64,000 bases of DNA from Agelaius tricolor (Eukaryota; Chordata; Aves; Passeriformes; Icteridae). The stretch spans positions 35,743,001 to 35,807,000 of the forward strand of contig JALJCS010000006.1 of assembly GCA_023055355.1 (NCBI GenBank). The letters run 5' to 3'. The first letter of the stretch is position 1, and the number at the start of each line of letters is the position of its first letter. Of this stretch, positions 49,751 through 62,090 are shown piece by piece. Under the pieces are notes generated by a model, which made no database searches, had not been told where the DNA came from, and saw only the letters and a list, made by a program, of their open reading frames with translations. The position numbers were made by a program, and so were the translations under genes.

Positions 49751-52268
49751 TACAGAAACACACAGTACTAAGAGAACATTAAGGCTGCAGATCAAGCCCT
49801 TAAAAACATGAAATGCCTATAAGCCTTAATTTGACACCCTTATGAATTTATATTTCTGAAATATGCTCACATCTTTTCCCCAGAAGTCTTTGGCTTTGTT
49901 CTGCTTAAAAGATGGACAACATTCACCTAATGAGCAACTGTTCAATGTTGTGTTTTGTCCAAGAGGTTCAATGAATAACCCTAAACTTCATTGACTCTAT
50001 AAAGCTGAAACCTCACTCCCAGTGGGAATTATCAGCCTATTCATTGGCTCTCCTACAGTCTTCACTGGCCCAGAATGTGAGTACTTCACAAGTATAATTA
50101 ACTCACTTTGAAAACTTCTTTTCTAGATAGATGGTATTTTCTCAGAAATAAAGAACAAAAATTGTACACCAGTTCCAGTTACTCAACCTAATGTACTTGA
50201 CAGTACTTACTATTATATTGCCTTTCCTATGTTCCCCACAAAGTTCCTGTTTGCAGATTCATCTGTGAGCTACTAAACACAGCTTTACAACTGCAAGTTG
50301 GATTTACAATCCATAGAGCTCTCTGGGAAATGCTTGTGTTGAGCTACTTGCCTAACATGGAGTTGTTCAGAGAACTGTTTCAACTGATTTTCTAAAATGG
50401 GATAGCCCTTATTTTAGTCCTATCTCATTCAAAATATGCTTTCTGGTTTATGCAACAAACAGAGCAAAAATACTATGGATAATTATCACCTCAATTGTGG
50501 GACCATGATTGATTCTCAGTGCTTATCCAAAAGAAAATTCTATCAGACCTATAAGATTCTCCTGAAGAAGAGAAGATGAAAGGCAGCCAAATGTGGTGTG
50601 TTTATCATACTGCTCAATTATCTAGTTGACAACACTCAATACAACAATTGCAGCATAAGAACAGACCAACACGAAACAGATCACCTTGAAAGTGAGAGAA
50701 TTACTCATTCCACTTCTAGTAGGCATTAACAAAGTGGTGTGCAGAGAAAGGGTGGATTGCTACTTTTATCTGCTCACTTAAGTGAGCACTGGCAGATGGT
50801 AAAAGTATGATTAAACCCAAAACAATTGCTTAAAACAAAGAGACATAAATGCTATACTCTCCCTAAAGATATCTCTAAAGATACCAATAAAGATAAAAAC
50901 CTAAGGTTCACAAATACCATTTGTTTTCTGAGACTCACGAAGAACAAAGCAAAAATGAGTTCATGAGAAAAAGAATCCATTTAAAAAAGTTAAGGGCATT
51001 TTAATGTTTGTGCTCGAGAGTTAGGAACAAAAGGTTGGCAGGCCTAATAAGGATTGCACAACAAATTCCCAATAGCATCATTCATATACGAATGCACCTC
51101 AGAAAACTGTACCAAGTGTTATAACTGGTATTAATAATAGTGAGTCTTTCTAATCACAACAACAATAAAAGCAGGATATCTGCCCGAGAACTGGAACAGA
51201 GGCACTTGATTCACTCTTACAAGTGTATTGCTTACAAGTATCAGGGTGCAAAGTGGTCTCTGGAAACTACATGTTTTTCAGAGAAGTGACTGCCTATGTA
51301 TGTGTTTAAGGACTGAGAAAATAATTCTGCAATGCCAAGTTCCTGTTCATGCTGCTATACTTTTTTAGCCTATTTAAACTATTCTTCTTATTTACCATTT
51401 TTATTCTGTTCTATAACTGGAATGTTTAAAGAGGTATATACTCAACTTTAAAAAATCATTATATGCTTCAGACATCATTAAAATACTCTATAAAATCTAT
51501 AATTTTAGAGTATTTCAACACATTTCAAAATCTTAGTTTATTAAGATTTAACACTGGGTTAAGTTACAATTCTTAAGCCATACTTGTAAAATCAGAAAAT
51601 AAAAAACTAAAAGGGACCCCAACACATAATTTAATCCATACATCCCATAATAAAAAGAAAAAAAAATTAAGAGGACAGAATAATTTTATCCCAGATTCTG
51701 GTGGGTAATATTTCAGTGAGCAAGTATTTTCAGGAAGCAAGGGCTAAAATATAGCAGTTGAATGTTGAAGAGAAAGATACTTTCCAGATTCTCATTTTAT
51801 AATTGTTTCAGTGTAAAACACTTCAACATTTCAATTGAAAAGTTTTATAAAGCTGCTCTGCTTGTTTAACCACAATAATTCTCACAACCCCTTACAATGG
51901 AGTAATTAGAAAATTACTGCATTTTTCTCTTGGCTTTTAATAGATGTCTGTCTATCTTCAGAACCTGGTACAAGTACTTCACTTCAAGTGGAAGCAGAGA
52001 TATTTGCTAGCATAATTATTTGACTACCGGTGTTCCTCTGGTGTGTTTTCTTTTTTTTTTTTTCCCCAACTCTCTTCTCTTGAAAGGAAGTTCTACTCTC
52101 CTTTTTATAATAATTCCAGGATATAAAACCATGTGACCAATTCTCATCATTGTGTCTCACATCTGGAGATTCAAGATGATTTTATTTAAATTAATTGCAT
52201 CACCAGCACTCAATAGAGAAGAGTAATGTTCCTCACACTTTTCACATATGAAGGGCTGTAGTTTGCAC

Positions 52269-52310
52269 ATGCAGCTGAACACACCCTTATGTGCAGCTGA
52301 ACACACCCAT
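52269..52310. repeat. 22-bp tandem duplication with two CAGCTG E-boxes
   Basis: ATGCAGCTGAACACACCCTT and then ATGTGCAGCTGAACACACCCA: the 16-bp core GCAGCTGAACACACCC recurs 22 bp apart (52271 and 52293). Each core holds a CAGCTG palindrome (E-box). CATATGACCATATG follows directly. Confidence 0.9.
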
Positions 52311-54939
52311 ATGACCATATGTAATGGTCAAGTATGAGGGTAAATTTTGTTCATGGCTATATTCCTAACCCTAATAGAGATCACTTAAGAGCATTATATC
52401 TCCTTGCATGCAAATAATACTTGAACTTTGCTCACATCATGGATTATGGACCACAGGAGAAATCATTAACCTGCTTACTCCCTCCATAACATGATTACCT
52501 CTAAAACCTCCCATAGTTTTTAACCAGGATAAGACTGAGTGTTCAGGATATTCACTTCCACTAAGAGAGAGAGGAATATGAAATTGGAAAATGGAAAAAG
52601 AAAAGTTGCAATTTCTTGATATAGTTACCTAATAATGTAAACAAACCTTACTCTTCTTAGTAACTATGTATGCCTAAACAACATTAAAATTTGGTACTAA
52701 ACTGAGAAAGATCCCAAGATGAGGGGAAATAAGTGGTCAAAGGTGATTTGCATTTTAATAAAGTACTTCTAACTGAAAAATTAACATCTACCCGATTTCT
52801 TCTTCAGGCTCTCTAGGAAGCAGAAAGCAGGAAAACATAGAAAAGAAATAATTTAGAAATAAATGGAGATAATTTCCAACTCCAATAAGTGGAGATTATA
52901 ACCCAACTCCCAACCAGTTGAAATGTCTCATTTTCTTCATGGTAAAAAACCAGGACTACCTTCCATTTTGATAAAAAGAACACACTTATACCTTCACTAG
53001 GTACCCACGTTGTGACTGTACTTTTCCAGTAATTCTCTACAGATTACCACTGAGATTCATTCCAACTCCCCTGTCAGTCTTAGTGACTAAGTCATCAGTG
53101 CAATCCTGAGTGCACTGAACAGCTGTGGAGAAAATAGTTATGGCTCATTCACTACTTGAAATGCTTTAATCCCTTCCTACTCATCTCTGAAATGTGATCC
53201 ATTAAATAATTCTCAGCATGTTTTTATATAATTTGGAAAAAGATGAAACATTAACAGTGTACTTTTCCATGCAATTTCGTCTTTGAAGTTTTATCTGAGT
53301 AATATATCAAAATTAAAATTTAGAAAAAGGTGTTGCCAGGGAAGTACCAGTCTGACCCCGAGTTCTGAGCTTTTTGCAGATCAAAACAGAACTAAATGAA
53401 ACCAAGGAAGGAAAGAAACCTGTTTTTACATGTCTGCATATAGAAATACCTGTCTTTGAGTTCAAGATACTTTAAAACAGGATTAAAGTGGCAATCTCCC
53501 CTCCTTGCAAGATTCTACTACCATAAAAGAAGTATTAATATAACTACAAATACCAAAATGTCGAGTTAATAAGAACCTTTGGTTTCTGGCACAACTTTGG
53601 TAACTTTGATTTTGTGAAAGGATGCTATTACAAGGTGAACACATTCACTTTACTGTCATGGCAGAGTGCATTCGTTTGGATTAGTTCACACATTTTCTTG
53701 AAATCTCTGATTGTTTAAAGTTGCTCCATATTGATTTTGATCTTTATCAAAAGATCAAAAACTCAAACTGGATGCCTGAATCACCTTTGGCTACACTGGT
53801 GGCATACAGATCCTGGCACACAGAAGGTAATCAGAGGTTCATTGACCAGGTGAGGAAGGTGGGCTGTAGTCCAGTGAGTAAGAAGGGATGTTCTGCCTCC
53901 CTCCAGGCTGTAATCCCAGATGAACTAATACAGATGGGAGCCAGAATTTAGGCAAACATGAATGGGTGAAGCAGCTAGACAGTGAGCTGCAGCAGTGCTG
54001 AATAGTTCTTCCATCTCCTCAGCTGACCCCCACCAGCAGGTCAGCCTCACTTCACACTAAGTTAAAGTACGGTGTCCATTGCATCTTTGGAACTAGTGAG
54101 GCTGAAAAGGATTTGGTGTATATTATGAACTTAAACACAATAGGGAGTCTCATCTGAGTATTTCCCTTTACAAAGATCATTTACAGACAGGTAATTAACA
54201 TGAAAACTGTACTAGAAATTTTGGCAAATCCACTTGCTCTTATGCACAGCCTTATGACTTTGCAGGAGACAGCACAGGCATAATTGATTCAAGATCATCC
54301 ATGTCTGGAGTACCTCACAAAAGTACCTGTGGATGTGAAAACAGGTAATTTTATTGCCTGTGAACTGTGCAGTTGTTGTCTGCAAGTCAAGTACTTAAAG
54401 ACATCTGTGCTGCTAGCAGGTCTTTTTGGAAAAGAAACTCCATGATGCACAAGCAGCTCAGCTTTGATTATTTTGAAGGCTTCACTTTTTTTGCACTGTT
54501 TAAGGTCTATGGATATTCTAAGTGCATTTTCTCCACTTTTATAGTAAAAGTTCTGTCCTGGAGATCTCTAAAACACAGAATAGGTATGAGGGACCTGAAA
54601 AATAGCAGCAACTATCTGACCTCTGAAAACAAATGAAGAAGACATAAAAAGTGCAGTGCAAATTCCCACAGGGTTCGCTCCTGTTATCTTAGATGTCTTC
54701 AGGGCTCTCAGCCCTGTCACTGGTCCTGTTTTCTACTCAGTTAATTATCTGTGATTATAAAAACAACATCACAAATGAAAACATCATTCCTCCTGCTGCT
54801 GTAAAGTTTTTATACTGATGTAATATTAGAGATGAACCCATGACTTATTCCTGCTTATCTTGACACTCTGATGGAACAAGTGCAAACCAAGGCTTGACCT
54901 TGGATCTCAGCTTTGACAATTATGATTAGATCTTAATAC

Positions 54940-55095
54940 ACAGTGCACACATTCCAGGACCAGGATTAATCATTAATGATCTTTGTGACATACTTAAGAG
55001 GCCAGGAAATATTATCCTCATCTTACACATAGGAACTGAGAGTAAGTCATGGTTCAAGGTCACTGTGGACGTCTGTTCTGAATGCAGAGTTGAAG
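54940..55095 (+). mobile_element. MIR-like SINE
   Basis: The block AATATTATCCTCATCTTACACATAGGAACTGAGAGTAAGTCATGGTTCAAGGTCACTGTGGACGTCTGTTCTGAATGCAGAGTTGAA lines up with the MIR core and tail (ATTATCCCCATTTTACAGATGAGGAACTGAGGC...AAGTGACTTGCCCAAGGTCACACAG...). It is in the plus direction and highly diverged, as expected of an amniote-old SINE. The 5' edge is uncertain. Confidence 0.65.
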
Positions 55096-58000
55096 CCATC
55101 ATCTCTTCCACCAACTCCTTCTTGCTAGCTCAGAGCAGCATTCTTGATCAACCCTTACCACACCTTGTGTCTTTTGGTTCTTGTTTCAAGAGACAGTCTG
55201 ATTTTTACCCCAGCAGCTCTCAGGAACAACAGTATGCACAAACATTTCTGCCATGGGGTAGGATAACTAAAAAAGTACTTCCGAAGCAGCTGCAAACCAC
55301 AGCGCTCCAACCCTCCTTTTCCTGTGCCTTCTTAAAAAGTGCTGCTGCCTTTTTGGGCACTAATGAGAAAACCCTACTTTTTGTTATTTCCTTGTAATTT
55401 GCATAGCAGATTGCCTCTGCAGTGGCTGTGCCTACAGCTTGAAAGAAGCAGAAAGCAGGAGACTCAAATACAGAATTAAAACCAAATGTTGGTTGTTATA
55501 TTGAAATGGACTAGTGTCTGTTTTTCCTTCCACACACACAAAATATATGCTATTATAAAAGGCATAAATGCAATCACCCATTTAAATAAGTAAATGATTG
55601 GAAAGGTTTTTTTCTTCTTTCCCCCTTTACAAAATCTTCAGTTCACACTCCACATGAGGAGACACACAGCACATTTGCAGCATGCAGCAGTGTCACCTGA
55701 CCCTGAAAAATCCAGTATGTTGTTAAGAATCATCATGTTTACAAACACTATTACTGAACAATTGTCATTCAAGAACCTGGTTTTAGTTTTCCTTTCAGAT
55801 TTATGATTATTGAAATGGCATTACCAGTGCAAATTTTCTCTCTGTCAGTTCTTGCCTTTCTCTGATCAAATCTCACCTTTTGCTGATCAAATCCAAAGAT
55901 AAACAAGTTGAAAACCCCCACGTGGCAAAAACTTTTATGATACCAGGCTGGTCAAGTTTCCCAACTGTTAATATTAGACCTGGACTCAAGTAGAATGTGC
56001 TATTTCCTGGCTGCTGTTTGCAAAACCAGCAAATCATCAAATCTGCTTCTGTCTGAGATTAGTACCTGAATTTGCACTTTAGTTTGGCCCAATGGCTTTA
56101 ATGTGAAAATCAGAATGACATCTTCTGGCCTTCACAGAAACCAGAGAGAAAATAAATGTGCTTTCCTTAATACACTTTGATCAGAATGAACACCTCACTA
56201 ATGGTGGTCAATTACTATGCAAATATCCAGTAATTGCACCAGTCAAAAGCAAAACATGCTACAAAAGGCACTTTAAAAAATCCTCAACAAACCACAAACA
56301 AAATAAAACCTAAGAACCCCCAAGTAAAACCAGAAATGAGAAAAGACTAGTACAAGGCAAAAGTTAATTATTAAGAAATGACAAAAAACTGTTTCAGTCT
56401 AAATTTTCAAAACCTATGTTGTTTACACTGATGTGACTACAAAGGAAGAAATCTACAACTTTAAACTGGCACATTGTAAGTCCTGTGTTTCTATAATTAT
56501 GCTTTTGCTGTCTAAGATTAATCAGGGTAGTTAATGATGCAAAAAATTACATTTATAATCCAGTCTGAATACAGCTGTACTGCAAGCTATGATCTAAGTG
56601 CCATTAAGGTAAATGGAATTAATGGGCTGTCCCTGGCAATTTTTATATCTATCAGTTACTAATTAACATTCTTCTGCAAAGAATAATTTATGGGGGAAAA
56701 ATACATACAGAAGCAGTAATGTTAAAACTTGCAACAGAGGAGTCACAGGGTAGCTGTGCAGCTGTAATAGACAATGTGTTGTGCTCATTTCAAAAGAGAA
56801 CAAGAAAGTGCCAACTGGCACTGCAATCAGTAAAATCTTTTATGTTAAGTCATTTATTTTATATTACAGCAAATTATTACTGCCAAGGATGAACTTTTGT
56901 GAGAACTCTCAACTTCAGCTAATAATGGAAGGACTGAGCAGAAGCAGCAATAAAAGCTTGGTAGTTAAATTAGCTAGTAAGAAAAATGAGCACTGCGTGT
57001 TATCTTTGTAGATAACATTGCACATTTGCTGCTCCCAGCTTGATTACTGACTTTATGCATTTAGTACTTGCATTAGTTTTAAAAGTGTTCCTGTAAAACC
57101 TTTACTGCAATCTTATTGTATTTCCCTTGTATTCCTCACTTTATGACACAAAAAGCACTGCATAACTCTTTAGGGTCCCTTTTGAAATCCTCCTTATCTT
57201 CTTGCCTATGAACCTATGCACCATCATTTCACATACCAGGAACTAATAGCAGAGAATAAATCTTACAGTGAACAACAAAGGCTCCAGAGGTTGTCATATG
57301 CCTCCTCTTTTTTTAAAACAAAATTTTTAAAAAGCCCTAAAACATACACAGAAAAACAGCCAAACCCCTTGAAACATTCATCCCCCCACCTGCAAAAATG
57401 GCCCTAGGAACAGTAAGACACAGAAGTGGGTGGTAGAATCAAAATCAAAATCTAATGGTGACTGTTGCATCTGAAAAGTATTCCCCACACTAAAGGCAGT
57501 GGTAGTTAGTGGTTTTAAAGGAATATAATGATTTTTAGGTTTACTTACAGGAAGAAAACAAACACATGAATCATTCTGAATTTATACTTACAAAAATCCA
57601 GCTTAGAGTTAATCCTTCAAATCCCTGGTAACAGTATTATTCCAAGTAAACATCATCAAATTAGGCTGATTTTAATCTTCCCAGACACTGACCAAAAATG
57701 GTATGAACTATGACAAGCTATATTACAACCAAAAATGGCAAAAATAATGTTACTGGTATTTGTATAAGTGAGATTCATTATGTAATAATGGCATTCCTTC
57801 AGTTTCATACTTATTTCCTATGTCAATCACGATGAATCTTGAGTTTAGAATACCAATATGACAATTCACACTAAGCACAATTTACTGCCTTCAAATTGAA
57901 GTTGTAAAGCAACACTTAGGATATTTGCATTTTATTATAATTTAGGAAAATGCCAGTGATAAAAAACATCCTAACTTCAGAACTTACATGAACAGCTACT

Positions 58001-60352
58001 TTGAACATACTATAGATAATTATCAGATAAGAATTTAATTAATTCACAAATACTTTGTGCAATTTTTCACATGAGGGAAAAAAAACCTGAATTCTTGAGA
58101 ACAATAATTACATTGCTATCAAAAATGTGTTGTACACTGGTAAGAATTCCATTCTACTGCTACAGGAATAAGTGCTAAGCATTCTCGAATGTTCTCTCTT
58201 GTGTATATCCTCTCCTCCCTTTATCACTCTGCTAGGACCCCTCCAAAATACAGAATTGCCAGTCTGAACTGCAGAATTTTAGTTAGACGGGCAAGAGAAG
58301 TTTGCTAGAATAAAATACTGATTCACAAAAGTTGATAATCTTGCAGAGAAAAGAAGGAAAAGTTTATAAACCCAGATCGAAAAATACAATACACCTAGTG
58401 AATTTACTGCTTCAACAGCACAAAGAGAAATACATAATTTCATTTTTTTTCTGAGGGAATTGAATGAGATAATAGATAAATCCCATCAGGATGGATCTGA
58501 CTGCATTGCAGTAAATGATAAAGTAGGTGTCCAATATTTTCATTATACAGGCTGGCACATTTGCAATATAACTAAAAATACAACATATAATGTCTATTCA
58601 AATCAATACTTTTAAAAAATTATTTTAATGCTTTTGATTTCAAAGCATATTCAGATTAAGAAAAAACCAAAACCACAAAACAAGCCACCACCACAAACTT
58701 TAAAGCTTTTTTCTGGTGCTCTCTATGCTAATGCATCATGCATGTTATTGCAGGGGCTAGTGGTACTTCTACACTGAAGGTTTTGGCAGGCTTCCCCACT
58801 GTAACCTCTCTGTTTAGGAATTTATTAACATATTGGATGATATGCTTTTGCTCTGAACTTCATAGAAAGGAAATGAAGCTCTTTTCTAGGGGAGCACTTA
58901 TTGACCTAAAATCAAAGTAAATGGAAACATCATGTAAAAGTATTTACAAACACCATGCCAAAGACAAATATTTTTGTAATGCAAAAGGAAGATAAGTAAG
59001 ACAATTACATGATAATATGGTTCAATCTCTTTAGCAATTTGCTTTTAATAGTGAATATTATGTTAGCAATAGAGCTGGAGTGACTATTCTGACAGTGGAG
59101 TTCAGTCTTTTAGTCATCTATAATGAAATGTGCTAATTCACCAGAAGTTGCTGGGTAGCAGGTCATTGTGCATGCCTTTGATGTGCAAATTCATGCTTAA
59201 ATACTTCGAAGACTTAGGGCCTAAAGTCCATACTGTATCCTCAGTAATTTAACATCCTATCCTTTGGTGCTTTATCTGAATGCTGTCTTTGAGACAACTC
59301 TACCAAGAGCTGGACAAAGTGGGACTCATTCTGCAATACATTCAGTGTGAAAAGCAAATTTTTAGCTAGTGCATAAGTAGAAAGAGTCCTCTTCATTCTT
59401 AAATATGTTATGTGCTTGTTGCAACATTATTGCCACACTGTTTCAACCAATGTGAAACAATCAGAGTATTGCATTTGCAAAGGTTTCACAGTCCTACAAA
59501 TGTTGTTATGAATATCTAATTTTTAAACCTAATAATCTAAAGTAATTAAGTAAGGCATTATCAATTTGCATTGTGGTAGCTGACTGATGTTTTACAGCTA
59601 ATCTGCATTTGTCAAAATAAATGAAAAAAAATCATTGTCTTAAAATGAAAAAACAGATGTAAGTGCAGGAGTGAAAAAATTCTGATTTCATAATTCAGTA
59701 ATGAATCTGCTCAATTAAGCAATTTTATTATGTTAGGATGGTAGCTCAGGGTATTGGAAGCTAAGCACTGAAATGGATGGGTGAAAGAGCTCCTTATGAT
59801 CAATAAGCCCAAAAAAAGTCCAGTAAAGGAAAAAATTCCTCAGGATATAAAAGAGGTTTTATCTCAGACCTACGCTTACTACTTACTAACTGCATCTACT
59901 ACTTACTCTTGTACTGAGATCTGCCTTAGTCATTAACAAAGCAGGGAAGCTGTCACTCTATGTATCTTCTCGTCTAAGTTTGACTCTTCAAAAAGCAGCC
60001 TAAAAAGGTTATAAGACAATATATGTTCCTTGGGGACAGCTACAGTTACTCAGAAATGCACCTCTGAGGTGACAAGCACCTTGGTTTTCACTTTCCTCCG
60101 GAAAGTGAATGCCAGTGACTCAAATAAACAAGCTGCTGCCATTGCTGTTACACAACACCTATGGGCGCTGACCAGCTCCTGAAAGTCATCTCAGGTGCCC
60201 ATGACAGAAGCTGCTAAGAGGCCTCAAACAGTTCCTCAACAGCAAAGGGATATCCTTTGCAAAAAGGTTCACACAGCAAAGAGAATCATTCCCAAAATCT
60301 GCAGATTTGACTTTCGGGTTTACCTTGGTGCTTCTTAGAGAATTCAGTTACC

Positions 60353-60923
60353 TGTTTGGAAGCAACATCTAACCCCAGGTATAACCTGGCAGGCATCTAA
60401 ACACTACACAGCTGTTTGCTCACTTTCCCCCAGTGAGACGGGGAAAAGAATCAAAAAAAAAGATAAAACAGAGGGGCAGAGATAAGTACAGTTTAATAGG
60501 ACAGAAAAAGAAGGCAAATAAAGTAAAAGAATACACAAAATTAAGGATGCACAATTCATCTGCTCACCACTAGCTGACCACGCCCAAGCCTGCCCCAGGA
60601 AGTGAGCTGCCATGCCCCAGACAACTCCTCCCAGTTTTCTTGTTTAGATGCTATATGGTTATGATGCCATATGGTATGGAATATCCTTTTGGCCAGCTGG
60701 GTCAGCTTTCCCAGCTGTGTCTCCTTACTAACTTTTCATGCATCCCCAGCCTCCTCGTTGACACAATGATGTGAGAAACTGAAAAGTCTCTGACTTAGTG
60801 TCAGCACTACTCTGCAACAACCAAAACATTGGTGTGTCATAAAATTTTTCTCATTCTAAATCCAAAATACAGCACTGTACTATGAGGAAGAAAATTAGTT
60901 CTATCACAGCTGAAACCAGGTCA
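60353..60923 (-). mobile_element. Solo LTR of an avian endogenous retrovirus
   Basis: About 570 bp match, from memory, a widespread bird LTR family in reverse. Landmarks on the plus strand: the GCTCACTTTCCCCC block; GACAGTTTAATAGGACAGAAAAAG-like sequence; GATGCACAATTCATCTGCTCACCAC; GCCATATGGTATGGAATATCC; GGCCAGCTGGGTCAGC; CTTAGTGTCAGCACTACTCTGCAACAACC; and TCTATCACAGCTGAAACCAGG. Read on the minus strand it has an ATTAAA poly(A) signal (60492-60497). The promoter region near 60645-60675 no longer has a clean TATA box. The ends (TG at 60353, CA at 60923) are plausible, but I could not find a target-site duplication. No gag, pol or env sequence and no second LTR are present, so it is a solo LTR. 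The retroviral class was not determined. Confidence 0.85.
60492..60497 (-). promoter_or_regulatory. Poly(A) signal of the solo LTR (ATTAAA)
   Basis: TTTAAT on the plus strand is ATTAAA on the minus strand, in the segment of the LTR (CCTATTAAACTG) that I expect to hold the R region. The LTR and the host gene ZNF385D have the same direction, so the signal could in principle cause premature polyadenylation in the intron. Confidence 0.5.
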
Positions 60924-61984
60924 CTGAGCTAGTAGAGAAAAGTTTTCCTCCTACACTTTCCCTCCTAAACTTTCCACAACAGCATGTCAAAGTATTTGTT
61001 CTCTGTTCCATTACCTTTTCTCTCTAAGCAGGATTTTTTAATGTCTTAAATATTTTTTTGCCCTTAGATGCTAGCTTGTAACACGACAAGCTTGTTAACT
61101 GAGATGGCAACAGGAACATCAATATTTTCTGTGACAAGCTCATCATTTTTTCTGTCAGGGGCCTCAACATACTTTCTAAAGATAACGTGTATATCCTTCA
61201 TTGTATTCTTCAATACCTATTCCTCCCTTGAAGCCTCATTTGATTTCATTATTGAGCAGCCAGAATAATACCAAGCAGGTAATCTTAAATATAATATTCA
61301 TACAAAATAACATTGCTTCTCCACAGTCTTATATAAAACTTCCTGTTCCAAAGCACCTGTGATTGATTTCTGGTTGTGCCTTTTTGTCTTCCTACTCTTT
61401 TTTTCTTTCCTTAAGCATTTTTCATAAACTGGGAAAAGTTCATAACCATGTTTAAGTGACAACAGATCAAGCAATTTTCCAATGCTATGATATCACTGAA
61501 GGGTTACTTGGAAAGAAGTGGCACCAACACACTGAATCCTGTGTTGAAATCTGTTTTAGTCTCATTTTCTGCTGGCAGTTGCTCTTTTTTGCCATCCAGT
61601 GTTTACACTGTTGAATGACACAAGTCCACTTTTGCTACTGTGGGAGTCAAAACGTTCCTATAAACATTGAGGTAAGACTTTCTATTCTTCAGCAGCACAT
61701 AGCACTTTAGCTCATAAATTTACAGGAAAAACACAACTGAAGAGATCCCAGGGTGTGTGAGTATGAACACACAATTCCAATTTGAGAGATGTAGAATCCT
61801 CCCTATTCCTTCTGACTCATCATCTGGAATAATATCTGTCTTCCTCCTGCTTGTCAACTATGCTACCAAAATCAGCCAGAATTCAGGGGGCTTTGCACAT
61901 CCTGAGCTTGTTCCTACTAGACACAGAGTTTTAATTGCATAGAGGGTAGGACGGTGGCATTTTCACATGATGGGTACTGTTGAA

Positions 61985-62090
61985 GTGGAGGAAGACCTTG
62001 TAGACAAGGAGCCCATTTTCAAGATGAGGAACTGAAGGGTGCCAAATGATGACATATTAATGAAATTAGTAAGAAGGAAAATGGGCATTC
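61985..62090 (+). mobile_element. Possible MIR-like fragment
   Basis: GAGCCCATTTTCAAGATGAGGAACTGAAGGGTGCCAAATGATGAC resembles the central MIR block (CCCATTTTACAGATGAGGAACTGAGGC...), but the downstream GGTCACACAG part is not clear. Shorter and weaker than the copy at 54940. Confidence 0.35.

Noticed and set aside
53721..53951. Plus-strand 76-codon frame in locally GC-richer DNA
   Set aside because: No known motif, no consensus splice sites at its ends, and the strand is opposite to the host gene.
55065..55397. Plus-strand 110-codon frame
   Set aside because: It begins within the MIR-like SINE and shows no protein family features.
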